Part shown: positions 34,225 through 46,019 of the stretch, in pieces | Position numbering within the stretch: position 1 is the stretch's first letter | How the letters are laid out: every line of letters begins with the position of its first letter | NCBI RefSeq assembly: GCF_030272615.1 | Contig: NC_081412.1 | Location: 480,401,157 to 480,465,156, forward strand | Length of the DNA: 64,000 bases | Reading direction: 5' to 3' | DNA from: Cryptomeria japonica | Lineage: Eukaryota; Streptophyta; Pinopsida; Cupressales; Cupressaceae | Translations under genes and position numbers: made by a program | Notes under the pieces: model-generated | What the model saw: the letters and a program-made list of their open reading frames with translations, nothing else | What the model was told of the DNA's origin: nothing | The model's database searches: none

Positions 34225-35010
34225 TATCTAGATTTTATTACCTTGACTTCCTTTGGAGTTTTGGAGGGAGGATATTTTGCAACAAATTACTACTCTACTA
34301 GGAAAGTCGATTGAAACTGCCCAACAAACCCTTGAGAAGAAGGTAATTTATTTTGCCCGTATTTGTGTTGAGATTGATTTGAATAATCCATTGTTGGAGT
34401 CTTTGAAAATATATTTGGGCTCTTCATCATGGGTCTAGCAGTTAGATTATGAATCTCTTCCTTTTTGGTGTTGGATTTGCTATGAGTATGAACACCTTCA
34501 GTGTCAATGTCCTAGGGTTAATAAGGTAGTTGGTGGTTCTCCATCTTCCTCGACTCTGAAGGGGGATAACAAGGATAAAGGAAAAGCCCCTATGAAAGAT
34601 GGTGGCCCTGATAAGGATAGTTTTACACCTTCCAAGCCCCATGCTAAGGGTAGAGGCCAAAAGAGGTCCTATTAGGATAGTCAGAATGATGAAGGCTTCA
34701 ACGGGTTTGAGGTGTTGGACACTGTAGTCCTCGAGAATGGATTCTAGTGGATTCTTATTTTGGGGCTACTGGTATGAGTATGGATGTTGTGCAGGAGTAG
34801 GGAAAAAATATTATGGCTCATGTTGATGTGCAACAGTAGGGGGTGTCCCTTAATTCTCCTGTTTTGGGTAATCCAGTTGACCCTATAGAGTTACATGATG
34901 ATATTGTCCTGGCAGAATTGGCTAAGGAGGTGCTAGCATCTGGTAAGGGAAGATGGTCTTCTTAGGCTTTGGGTTTGCAACAAAGGCTCCTTAAGAAGGA
35001 TTCTTTTGAT
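34225..35010 (+). pseudogene. LINE ORF1 fragment (DUF4283-like with CCHC knuckle)
   Basis: ORF1 proteins of plant L1 elements bind element RNA. The frame shows LEFWREDILQQI, RICVEIDLNNPLLESL, then LDYESLPFWCWICYEYEH, containing a C-X2-C-X4-H-X4-C zinc knuckle (near 34460-34505). A basic, Lys/Gly/Ser-rich tail follows. TAG at 34436-34438 falls at a Gln position just before the knuckle. The N-terminal half of the domain is absent. Confidence 0.72.
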
Positions 35011-35129
35011 AATTCTTCTAAAGTTGGCTGCAAAAAGAGCAGGGAGAAGATTAAGTTAGCTAGGGATCTCTTGGTGGAATCTGGATCTGTCAAGCCTATT
35101 GTGCATCATTTCGCCCCATCTTTTTTGTG

Positions 35130-36210
35130 ATTATTCTCTCTTGGAATATTAGGGGGTTGAATAGAATCCCTTGACAAAATGGTATTCATGATTTGGTTGT
35201 AGTTCATTCTCTGGATATCTTCTATGTTTAGGAGACTAAGCTTTCAGTTGACTCCATGCTTCAGTGTGCTTCTAGTATCCGTTGATTTGGTCAATGTCAG
35301 TACATTGGCTCTATGCATTGTTCTAGGGGTCTAGCTCTTTTTGGGGACTTAAGAAAGATTGTTCCACTGTAGTGGATCTCTTGCCGCTCATCTCTTTCAA
35401 TGGTTGCCTCTAGTTTGGAATCTAGAGAGGTTATTTTGGTTACTATTGTTTACACCTTGATCATTTTTTGTGGCAAAACTTTGCTTTGGTCTCATATATG
35501 GCATGTTAGATCATGTGCTCCTTTCCTTCCTTGGGTTTTAGGTGGTGATTTCAATTCTATGTTAAGTTTGGAGGAGAAAAGGGGAGGGCTAGCTTGATTA
35601 GGTCATTCCTCTGATCTTTTTCATGAGAACATGGACTTTCCGAATTTAATTGATATTAAACCATGAAGTGGGATCTTCACCTGGAATAATCAATGTTGTA
35701 GAGATGAAGCTATATTTGAATGGTTGGGTAGGTTTCTTGTTTCCTATTTTTGGGTTGGTGGTAGCTTGAGTACTACTTCTAAAATTCTTGATTGGAGGGG
35801 CTTTAATCATTGGCCAATCAAATTTTTATTGCTATCTATATTTCAATTCCTAAAAATCCTCCTTTCAAGTTTTACCTTATGTGGCTTTGTGAATCTTCCC
35901 TTCATGACTTAATGGCTCAGTGGTGGAGAGATGGTGGCCCTACCTATGGCACTGTTATGCGTTCCTTTGTTAAGAAATTGCAGTTTGTCAAATTTCAACT
36001 TAAGAGATGTAATAGATTATGTGATGGTAACCTTCATGCTATGAAGAGGAATGCTCAAGCTTATCTGGATGTTATCACTCACCAAATTTAGGATGATGGT
36101 CTCTCAGAGGGCTTGGGCAAGGTAGAGTCTCATGCTGTGAGGGAATTGGAGGAGTGTCAACTCTGTGAAGAGATTTTTCAAAAGTTAAAGTCTCAAATTG
36201 ATTGGCTTTA
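35130..36210 (+). pseudogene. LINE ORF2 endonuclease fragment (APE type)
   Basis: The endonuclease nicks target DNA to prime reverse transcription. Recognisable motifs are LSWNIRGLN (about 35140), ETKLS, LGGDFNSML (near 35540) and a degraded C-terminal NHWPI motif in place of the usual S-D-H-x-P-I. Many TAG/TGA codons and frame changes occur. The ORF2 connector ends at GGAAG (36211-36215), where the chromovirus is inserted; the LINE picks up at 43956. Confidence 0.75.
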
Positions 36211-36215
36211 GGAAG

Positions 36216-37722
36216 TGGTGCAGGAGCACCCCATCAAACCCTTCAAGATGATAAGTCAGAATTTTAGGAGGGAGACTAAGGCATTAAATATGTCTTTAAA
36301 ATTTTTTGCATAGGTTTTCAATCATAGATTATGTGTTTGTAATAATGAACCCCATCTTGTGAGCCAAACTCCTATTTTGGCATTTCTATGAGCCAATTAG
36401 GAATTTTGGACAATAGGGGATCAAATGTGTTGGTTTTAGTGTTTTAAGATGTTTTAGAAAGGGTGAAACTTGACCCAAGGCATTAGGAGGGGAAAGATGA
36501 CATTTTCACAACCTTTGCAAAAGTTGTCAAAAGTTGTCATGAGCAACTTTTATGCACTTTTTGCATTTTGTTAATTTGAAACTCCTCCAATGGCTCTAAG
36601 CTCTTGATTTTTGGTTGAGAGAAGGTGTGGAGTATTTTATACACCTTGTGGATCCAATTACCAAGAGTGATTGTACGGAGAAGAGTTTTGATGCCATCAA
36701 ACTAATAGAATTCTAAGTTTTTCTTGCAATTCTGGAGTTTTGCTCTGTGGTACGGTATGGTACGGATTGGGATCCATTCCCAATTATGAGAAATGGTTGG
36801 AGAGGAGGTTTAAATTTTTTTTGGCTTTGATTTGAAGTTCTAGTTGTGTGTGTTGCTCCTAATATTCAACTTTTACTGTACGTGCCCGGAAAACTAGGGT
36901 TTGCCTTGGGTTTCTCCTCCTCCATGGCCATATCTTGCACTTTATCAATCTAAGAACCATGGGATTTGGTGAAAGGAAAGTACGGTCAATGTATTCTAAT
37001 ATTCCAAGAGTGTTTTGTAGGAGGAGTAAGGGAGAGGTGTGTTTGGAGCGACCCTAGGTAGACATCTCTATGTGGTTACCTAGACCTTGAACAACAAAAT
37101 TACCTTGTGTGCAATTGGTGATGATTCCAGGCATGTAACCTTGGAACCCCTTATGGTTTATTGTTCCCTACATTCCCATGGGATTATAATTGGTTAGTTC
37201 ATTCATCTGAGTAGAGTTGCTTCACAAAAGAGGCCTAATTAGCCCTTTAGGAGAATCAACATCCTGCCAGCAAAGACCTTTATTTTCTAGACCCTAACCA
37301 TTCCTTTTGGGGATTTGTGTAACTTAAAAAAGGGTGTTTGAATCCATAATTTTTTTCCAAGGTGTTTGGGAAAGTTTGAGCCTAAGGTTTCTTTACCCGC
37401 TAAATAGGGCTACAAGCAACTAGGCCTAATTGGGCGAGTTTCGTAAGGAATGGGCATGAATTCTTACAACCAGTGCTTGGTCTGACCTTAGGGAGTCTTG
37501 TATGACCCAAAACTAGTATGCAAATGATTTGTAACCCTTGGAGGTATCATGGAGTGTGTTGTAGCAAGATACCCCTGATTGAGTAGGCATGAGTCTTGAA
37601 GATGGTGAGAACATTGAACTAATATTATAGAGCCTTGCCTTGATAGGATCCCATTCTTGTTTTGAGGGGTTAGTGTCATACATTTTGAGGTGTTTGGCAA
37701 GTCACAAGGAGGGCTCTGCTCA
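36216..37722 (+). repeat. 5' LTR of the LINE-nested chromovirus
   Basis: 1507 bp, from TGGTGCAGGAGC to CTGCTCA, followed by AG and the primer site. It contains no supported gene. The reverse-strand frames at 37488-38145 are shadows. Confidence 0.88.
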
Positions 37723-37724
37723 AG

Positions 37725-37735
37725 TGGTATCAGAG
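37725..37735 (+). other. tRNA-iMet primer-binding site
   Basis: TGGTATCAGAG, two bases after the LTR end, standard for plant chromoviruses. Confidence 0.9.
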
Positions 37736-37773
37736 TTAGTAAGGGTTTTGGTAAGGAGATAGAGAATTGAGAG

Positions 37774-38990
37774 ATGTCAGAGGGACAAGAAGAAGAGGTC
37801 CCTAGAGGACCAATCACCAACATGGAAATAGCAAAGATTGTGAGAGAGTAGGCCACTTCTTGCAAGGAATGTAGAGGGAGCTAGAGAGGTAGAGTAGATG
37901 GGGAGGAAGATGGAGGCACTAGAAGTAGTGATGAAGAGGATGAGGATGAGATCCCTATGCTGGAGCAAGAGGTGATTCCTCCTAACCAAAGGCACTTCCT
38001 TAATGCCCTCAAATCCATGGAGAGGAGAACCATGGAACAGAAGATTGATTTTCCAATTTGCACTGGGAAAATGGAACCAAATGTTGTGATGGATTAGATA
38101 GACTCCCTGTCTAGTTTCTTTGAGTGTGAATACATTCCAGGACACCAGAAGGTGAAGATTGCTAAGTCCAAGTTGAAGGGAGCAGCCCTAACTTGGTGGA
38201 ACTTTGTCCAAGAGGAAAGAGAGAAGGACAAGAAGCACAAGATTGTTTCTTGAAAGATGATGGTTGCCTTAATCAAAGAGGCCTATGTACCCAAAGACTT
38301 TGAAATACAACTCCATAAGAGGAGACAAAATCTCAAGCATAAGGAAATGGATGTGAACTCATACACTGAGGAGTTCCAAAGGCTATGCATGAAGTCTAAA
38401 AAAAAAGAGGAAGAGAGTGAGAAAGTTGCCCGATACCTGAATGGATTAAGGTACAACATTCAAGAAGAATTGAACCTTCTTAGCTCGGACACCATTGGTA
38501 GATGCCATCAACTTTCTATCAAGGTGGAAGAAAAGATCAAAAGGAGACAAGAGAAGAATAATAAAGGAAGAGGAAGACAATAGAGGGGTGGAAGAAATTT
38601 TTTCAGAAGTAAGGGAAATGGTTTTGGAAATCAAAGTGAAACCAATCAAGAAGGCACAAAAGGAGAGAGTAGTTCCAATAACAATGGAGGATACAATTAG
38701 AGAGGTAACTTCAGAGGAATAAGACCACCATTTAGAGGGAGATCTCAAGGTAGAGGTCCAATCAGATGTTATAACTGCAATCAAGAAGGACACATGGCTA
38801 ATAGATGCCCAAATAAACCTACTAGTTCCATGGGAGAAAGGAGAAGTAACTTGATTTTAGAGGCTGACTGCCAAAGTGTGGCAAGTACAAACACATACCA
38901 AAGTGTTAATACCCCTGATAGCTATGGCTACCCTGAAAGAGGTGAAGCTTTGATGATCAGAAGAGTAGTAACCACTATGAAGATGTCTGA
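37774..38990 (+). pseudogene. gag: gag of the LINE-nested chromovirus
   Basis: ATG 37774 (MSEGQEEE) starts a frame shared with pol. The capsid core has AALTWWNFVQEERE, VNSYTEEFQRLCM and VARYLNGLRYNIQEEL. After a Lys-rich stretch and an Arg/Gly/Asn-rich region, a C-X2-C-X4-H-X4-C knuckle reads CYNCNQEGHMANRC (about 38772-38813). In-frame stops include TAG 37849, TAG 37882, TAG 38095, TGA 38251, TAG 38581 and TAG 38698. Most fit CAG-to-TAG; 38251 fits TGG-to-TGA. Confidence 0.83.
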
Positions 38991-40935
38991 TAAAGAACCC
39001 CCACAGAGGAAGTCTCTATTCAAGACCACTTGCAAAGTGGGTGGAAAAGTTTGCAAGGTCCTAATAGATTCTAGTTCAATTGAGAACTTTGTGTCTCTAG
39101 AGATGGTGGAGAAACTAAAGTTGAGGAGACTACCTCACCCTTTCCCCTACAAGGTCTCATGGCTCACACAAGGACAACAAGCTATTGTGGAAGAGCAGGC
39201 TTGGGTTGAATTCCAGATTGGAACCTATAGAGATAGGTTGATGTTTGACATTACAAAGATGGATGCTTGCCATCTCCTATTTGGGAGACCATGGCAGTTT
39301 GATTTGAATGCACAACATGATGGTGCTAGGAATACATATTCCATCACCAAAGATGGTAAGGTGATTGAGCTGCTACCTTTAATGGAGGATGAGGAGGAGA
39401 CCAAACAAAAGGAGGCCAAGGTGTTGGTATTAGGAGGGAAGCAGTTCATGAAGAACATGGAAAATGAAGGCATGGTCTATTATGCCCTTATCCCTATTCC
39501 AATAGTAACAAAGGTGGAGAAGTTCAAGGATAAGAAAGAGGACAGATTGAGGTTGATTGACCCTGCAGTGCAGCAGCTACTAGACAAATACAAGGGTGTC
39601 ATCTCTGATGGCATGCCAAGGTCACTGCCTCCAATGAGGGACATAAACCATTGTATAGACCTTATACCTGGATCCACCTTGCCTAATAAAGAAGAATACA
39701 AGCTGACACCGGATCAAAATGTTGAGATGGCAAAACAGGTTGAAGAATTATTGGAATCCAAATTTATTGGCAAAAGTTTAAGCCCATGTGTAGTCCCTGT
39801 AGTCTTGGCACCCGAAAAGGAAGGCACTTGGAAGGTTTGCACCGACTCAAGAGCTATCAACAAGATTACTATTAGGTATAGGTTTCCCATGCCTAGGATT
39901 GAATATTTGTTAGATTGTTTGGGAGGTGCTAGATATTTTACAAAAGTTGATTTAAAGAGTGGCTATCACCAGATTAGGATTAGGCCGGGAGATGAATGGA
40001 AGAATACATTTAAAACAAATGAGGGGTTGTATGAGTGGAAAGTCATGCCCTTTGGTTTATCCAATGCACCTAGTACCTTTATGAGGTTAATGAATGAAGT
40101 CTTGAGGGATTTCATAGGGAAATTTGTTATAGTCTACCTAGATGACATTCTAGTTTTCAGTCAAACCAAAGGAGAACATCTAAAACATGTAGACTTGGTC
40201 CTAAGAAGATTGTATGAAGAACATTTAATGATCAACTTGGAAAAGTGTTTCTTTATGTAGGAAGAGATAATTTACTTGGGATTTGTAATCTCATATGGTG
40301 AATTGAAAATGGATCAAGAAAAGGTGAGTGCCATATTGTCTTGGCCTACACGTAGGACAATGAATGATGTTAGAAGTTTCCATGGATTAGCTACCATATA
40401 TAGGAACTTTATAAGAGGCTTTAGCTATATTTGTGCCCCTATGCTTGATACAATAAAGGGAGGACAAAAGTGCAAGTTTAGTTGGACATAAGAAGTAGAT
40501 AACTCTTTTGAAACATTGAAGAGAAAAGTTACTGAGCAACTGATCCTTGCCCTACCTGATTTCAACAAGATCTTCCAAGTGGAGTGTGATGCTAGTCACA
40601 TGGATATTGGAGCTGTTCTCAGTCAAGAGGGAAGACCTGTTGCTTTCTTTAGCGAGAAGTTGAATCAGGAAAAGATGAGATATTCATCTTATGACCTAGA
40701 GATGTATGCTTTAGTCCAATCCTTGAAAAAATGGAGACACTACTTGCTACCAAAAGAATTCATAGTTTTCACAGACAATCAGGCCCTTAGCTTCATAAAC
40801 AATCAAGAAAAGTTGAATCACCAGCACATGAAGTGGGTAGATACCCTACAAGCTTTCACTTTCATTCTTAAGCACAAGAAAGGAGTCAAGAATAAGGTGG
40901 TAGATGCTTTGAGCAGAAGAGTCCTAACTACAAAT
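38991..40935 (+). pseudogene. pol: Protease, RT and RNase H of the LINE-nested chromovirus
   Basis: The protease has VLIDSSSIENFVS (D-S-S in place of D-S-G) and LLFGRPWQFD. The RT follows with GFISDGM-type entry, [54 protein letters not shown] and the intact active site YLDDILVFSQT (near 40135). RNase H shows VECDASHMDIGAVLSQ, SYDLEMYALVQSLKKWRHYL, FTDNQALSFI and VVDALSRR. Stops at TAG 40258 and TAA 40489 sit at Gln positions. The 488-codon frame 38794-40260 is the longest intact piece. Confidence 0.9.
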
Positions 40936-42505
40936 TAGATTCAGCTGGAGAGTGTTGGCATAGACTCCTTGAAAGCCATGTATGAGGGTGATGAAGATTT
41001 TGGAGAGGCCTATAAGGTATGTGCTTCATTTGATAAACGGTTTCATGTTGAGTATTCTGAATTTTTGATTCAAAATGGATTGTTGTTTAAGGGTGCACAA
41101 CTATGCATACCCAAATGCCCTATGAGATTGAATATAATTAAGGAGAAACATTGTGGAGCAATGGCATACCATTTTGGTCTTGACAAGACACTAGATTTGG
41201 TAAAAAGAAATTATTTTTGGCCCAAACTATAGATAGATGTCAGGAGATTTGTGGAAACATGTGTGATCTATCAAAAGGCAAAAGGAAAGTCCACCTATGC
41301 AGGCTCATACCAGCCTTTACCCATACCTTCAAGACCATGGGAAAGCATAAGTATGGATTTTGTTTTAGGATTACCTAGGACAAGGAAAGGATATGATAGT
41401 GTTTTTGTAGTGGTGGATAGGTTTAGTAAGATGGCACATTTCTTGCCATGCAAAACCACTTGTGATGCTTCTTATGTAGCAGACTTGTTCTTTAAGGAGA
41501 TTGTCCAGATACATGGTTTACCTTTGACTATAGTCTCTGATAGGGGTGTGAAAATTTATTGGTCACTTCTAGAGGACCCTTTGGAAGAAGCTTGGTACAA
41601 ATTTATCCTTCTCCTTAGTCTACCATCCCCAAACAAATGGTCAAAATGAAGTTGTAAATATGTCACTAGGGAATCTGCTAAGGTGTTTGACTAGATATCA
41701 TGGAGAAAGGTGGGATAGTATATTGTCTCAGGCATAATTCTCTTATAATGATACAGTGAATAGGAATACTAGCAAGTCACCTTTCTAGATTGTATATGGC
41801 ATTCACCCAAGGGGTGTGCTAGAGTCGAGAGAGATGCCTCAAGGAGAAGCCATTAGTGTAGATGGAGAAACCTTTGCTACTGCCATAAAAGAAATCCATG
41901 ACCAAGTTAAGACCCATCTTCAACAATCTGTAGAGAGATATAAAACTCATGCTGACAAAAAGAAGAGAGATGTTTAGTTTGATGTGGGAGACTTGGTGTG
42001 GGTACACTTGAAGAAGGAAAGACTTCCAATAGGTAGATGCATAAAGTTGATGCAAAGAAAGATTGGACCCTACCAAATCTTGAAGAAATGTGGTCCAAAT
42101 GCCTATGAACTTCAACTACCATCTGATCTTGTTTTGTCACCTATTTTTAATGTTTGTGACTTAACTCTTTATAAGTGTAGTGTTGGTGTAGGAGAAGACA
42201 CAATTTGGGATATTGATGATGATGACATTCCCAAACATGCACTACCAAAGTTGCATAAGGTTCTAGACACTAAGGTTGCAAAGAGAACTAGGACCAAATT
42301 TTACATGGAGTATTTGGTAGCTTGGAAAGGCCAACTTGAGTCTGAAGCAATCTGGATGACAAAGCAACAGATCAAAGATTATGGTGCAGACCTGCATACT
42401 CTCATCTCAAGTGGACTTGAGATTTCTTCTTCTGGGGAGTATGGTGCAGGAGCACCCCATCAAACCCTTCAAGATGATAAGTCAGACTCTAAGGAGGGAG
42501 ACTAA
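40936..42505 (+). pseudogene. pol: Integrase and chromodomain of the LINE-nested chromovirus
   Basis: After TAG 40936 and TAG 41230 the integrase shows the zinc module (EKHCGAMAYHFG, then CVIYQKAKG), the core [29 protein letters not shown] and IVSDRG. A one-base insertion in a GAAAATTT run near 41550 moves the frame. In the new frame come [12 protein letters not shown] with the catalytic Glu, and GDLVWVHL with KIGPYQILKKCGPNAYEL (GPY/F module). A chromodomain (YMEYLVAWKGQLESEAIW) follows. The frame stops at 42503-42505, 64 bases into the 3' LTR, so the last 21 residues are LTR-encoded. Confidence 0.87.
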
Positions 42506-43950
42506 GGCATTAACTATTTCTTTAGAATGTTTTGCATAGGTTTTCAATCATACATTATGTGTTTGTAATAATGAACCCCATCTTGTGAGGCAAACTCCTA
42601 TTTTGGCATTTCTATGAGCCAATTGAGACTTTTGGACAATAGGGGATCAAATGTGTTGGTTTTAGTGTTTTAAGATGTTTTAGGAGGGGTAAAACTTGAC
42701 CCAAGGCATTAGGAGGCAAAAGATGATATTTTGACAACTTTTGCAAAAGTTGTCAAAAGTTGTCATGAGCAAGTTTTATGCACTTTTTGCATTTTGTTAA
42801 TTTGAAACTCCTCCAATGGCTCTAAGCTCTTGATTTTTGGTTGAGAGAAGGTGTGGAGTATTTTATACACCTTGTGGATCCAATTACCTAGAGTGATTGT
42901 ATGGAGAAGAGTTTTGATGCCATCAAACTAATAGAATTCTAAGTTTTTCTTGCAATTCTGGAGTTTTGGTCTATGGTACGGTATGGTATGGATTGGGATC
43001 CATTCCCAATTATGAGAAATGGTTGGAGAGGAGGTTTAAATTTTTTTTGGCTTTGATTTTAAGTTCTAGTTGTGTGTGTTGCTCCTGATATTCAACTTTT
43101 ACTGTACGTGCCTGGAAAACCAGGGTTTGCCTTGGGTTTCTCCTCCTCCATGGCCATATCTTGCACTTTATCAATTTGAGAACCATGGGATTTGGTGAAA
43201 GGAAAGTATGGTCAATGTATTCTAATATTCAAAGAGTGTTTTGTAGGAGGAGTAAGGGAGAGGTGTGTTTGGAGAAACCCTAGGTAGACATCTCTATGTG
43301 GTTACCTAGACCTTGAACAACAAAATTACCTTGTGTGCAACTAGAAATGATTCCAGGTGTGTAACCCTAGAACCCGTTATGTTTTATGGTTTTGTACACT
43401 CCCATGGGATTTTAATTGGTCAGTTCATTCATCTGAGTAGAGTTGCTTCATAAAAGAGGCCTAATTAGCCCTTTAGGACAATCACCATCCTTCCGACAAA
43501 GACCTTTATTTTCCAGACCTTGACCCTTCCTTTTGGGGATTTGTGTAACTTCAAAAAGGGTGTTTGAATCCATAATTTTTTTGCCAAGGTGTTTGGGAAA
43601 TTTTGAACCTAATGTCTCTTTACCCACTAAATAGGGCTACAAGCAACTAGGCCTAATTGGGTGAGTTTCGAAAGGAATGGGCATGAATCCTTACAAGTGG
43701 TGCTTGGTCTGACCTTGGGGAGTCTTGTATAACCCAAAACCAGTATGCAAATTATTTTTAACCCTTGGGGGTATCATGGAGTGTGTTGTAGCAAGATACC
43801 CCTGATTGAATAGGCACGAGTCTTGAAGATGGTGAGAATATTGAACTAATGTTGTAGAGCCTTGCCTTGATAGGATCCCATTCTTGTTTTGAGGGGTCAG
43901 TGTCATATATTTTGAGGTGTTTGGGAGGTCACAAGGAGGGCTCTACATGA
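42442..43950 (+). repeat. 3' LTR of the LINE-nested chromovirus
   Basis: 1509 bp, from TGGTGCAGG to CTACATGA, followed by target copy GGAAG. A short purine tract TGGGGAGTA precedes it (42433-42441). The first 64 bases double as the end of the pol frame. Confidence 0.88.
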
Positions 43951-43955
43951 GGAAG

Positions 43956-45720
43956 GTGACATGAATACAACTATTTTTCATAATTTAGTGCAAGTTTGTC
44001 AAAATAGGGGTTATATTTAATCTTTGGTGAATTCAGATGGCACTCGACTGACATCTTGACAAGCTCTATCTTGTGAGGCTACTCAATACTATTCTACTCT
44101 CTTCTCTAGCTAAGGATGAGGAAAATATGATCATTTCTTATATCCCCTCTTTAGCTACCAATGTGATGAATGAGCCCCTCATGCATTCAATATCATTATT
44201 TGAGTTGGAAGAGGTTGTTTTTGGGATGCGTAAAGATATAGCCCCAGGTCCAAATGGGTTTCCTATTAATTTATTTTAGGAATTTTGGGATATTATTAAT
44301 TTGGATTTGTTGGAAGTGGTTTTAGAATCTTATGGTAGCAAACAAATTCTTCAAGCCTTGAACTCTACCTTCCTTGTTCTTATTCCTAAAAAGGAAGGTG
44401 CTAACCAGGTGGATTTTCTTAGGCCCATTGCTCTATGTAATGTGGTCTACAAAATTACTACTAAATTGATTATTGGGAGGTTCAAATTTTGGTTCCCGAA
44501 TTTGATCTTGGAAGAGAAAGGGGGTTTTATGGTAGGAAGATAAATTTTAGAGGGGGCGGTGATTGCTTATGAAGCCATTCACTCTATGGCAGTGTCTAAG
44601 GAGAAATCTATGTTCATCAAATTGGATATGGCCAAAGATTATGATATATTTAAGTGGCGATTCTTGAAAAAAATTCTCGTCGCTTTTGTTTTTAGTCAAG
44701 AGTGGGTCAACTGGATGATGAGTTGTGTTACTTCTTCTTCCTTCTCTACTATTATCAATGGTGATCCGTTTGCATTATTTGGAACTTCAAGGAGTATTCT
44801 CTAGGGAGATCCTCTTTCTCCCTATTTGTTTATTCTTTTGGTGGAGGGCTTGGGAAGATTTATTAAGTCTCAGGTTTCCCATTGCTTGATTCAGGGTTGG
44901 AGTTGGGGTCGTGGGTTGCCCATGCTTTCTCATCTTCAGTTTGGGGATTATACTTCTCTTATGGGTGTTGCTTGTCTCTGGGAAGCTAAATCTTTGAAAT
45001 GGAATTTAAAAATTTATTTGGCTACTTTGGGTCAAAAATTCAATGAGCATAAATCTTCTATCTATTTTCAATACTTGTGAGGCTATTTACAGAAGAATTG
45101 CCAATATTTTGAGGTTTTAGATTAGCTCTCTACCCTTGGTCTACCTAGGTATTCCTCTTCCTACAGGTAGGTTTCCTAAACTATGCTAGTAGGAATTTTT
45201 AGATAAGTTGCATCAGAAGGTTAATTACTAGACTCATAGATGGCTATTTGCTACTGCTCAGGTGACTCTTCTTCAATCTATGATCCAGGCTCTTCTGATC
45301 TACAAGTGCTTTGTTTTGTTGACTCCTGTGTATTTTCTTAAGGAATTTGATGTTCTCTCATGCCAATTCCTTTGGAGTGTTAATTTTCATACTTGTAAAT
45401 GGAGCCTAGTCAAATGGGAATGTATGTGTAAGCCAAAGAAGGAGGGGGTTCTTGGTCTTCGTTCTGCTATCTTGAATGGGCAAGATCTTGCTATCAAATT
45501 ATATTGGAATTGGTGTACTTGTCAAAATCAAATTTATTCCTACATTCTCACGTATAAGTAACTTAGGGGAGTTAACTTTCTGAATGTTCCTCATTATTGT
45601 TTGGAGGAAAGGGGATTTCTAATTTGGAATACTCTCAAAATTTAGGTTGAATCAATTAAGATAGGTTTATTTTGGATATGTAATAAAGTCTCTGAAGCTC
45701 TCCTTTGGATGGATTCTTAG
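43956..45720 (+). pseudogene. LINE ORF2 reverse transcriptase fragment
   Basis: Continuation of ORF2 after the chromovirus. MNTTIFHNLVQ joins sensibly to the pre-insertion frame. RT motifs: GMRKDIAPGPNGFPINLF, LVLIPKKEGA, FLRPIALCNVVYKI, FIKLDMAKDYD, GDPLSPYLFILLVEGL (its preceding Gln codon is TAG). The active-site block reads LQFGDYTSLMG where F-A-D-D is expected, so the second catalytic Asp is Tyr. The thumb follows in another frame (VTLLQSMIQALLIYKCFVLLTP) at 45262-45561. Confidence 0.85.
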
Positions 45721-46019
45721 GATGATAATCCTCCTATCCTTTTTATGTATCCACACCTCCAACATATGGATATTTTTCCTACTATGGGTTGGGATAAGGT
45801 GGAGCATTACAAGATTGTTTGGAATTTAGGTCTCGTTGATGGTTATGTTTGGAAGGATCCATGTGAATGGCCTCTAGGTGCATTTGAGGGGTCTCGTAAT
45901 GAGTTGGCTCAAATTATTGCTTTGTGGAAGTGTAACTCCCTTGTGGGACATGATGTTTTGGCTTGGGAAAAAGATTCTTCTAGTAAGTAATTTGTTGTTA
46001 CTAGCTACTTGGAGCTTAT

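Larger units (their letters stand above)
36216..43950 (+). mobile_element. Chromovirus (Ty3/Gypsy) inserted in the LINE ORF2
   Basis: LTRs at 36216-37722 and 42442-43950 begin TGGTGCAGGAGC. GGAAG lies immediately outside both ends (36211-36215 and 43951-43955). Inside are a tRNA-iMet primer site, a gag-pol in one frame (37774 to about 41550), a late frame change, integrase and a chromodomain. By eye the first 370 bases of the LTRs differ at about 6%, so it is older than the Tat element and younger than the LINE it splits. Confidence 0.93.
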
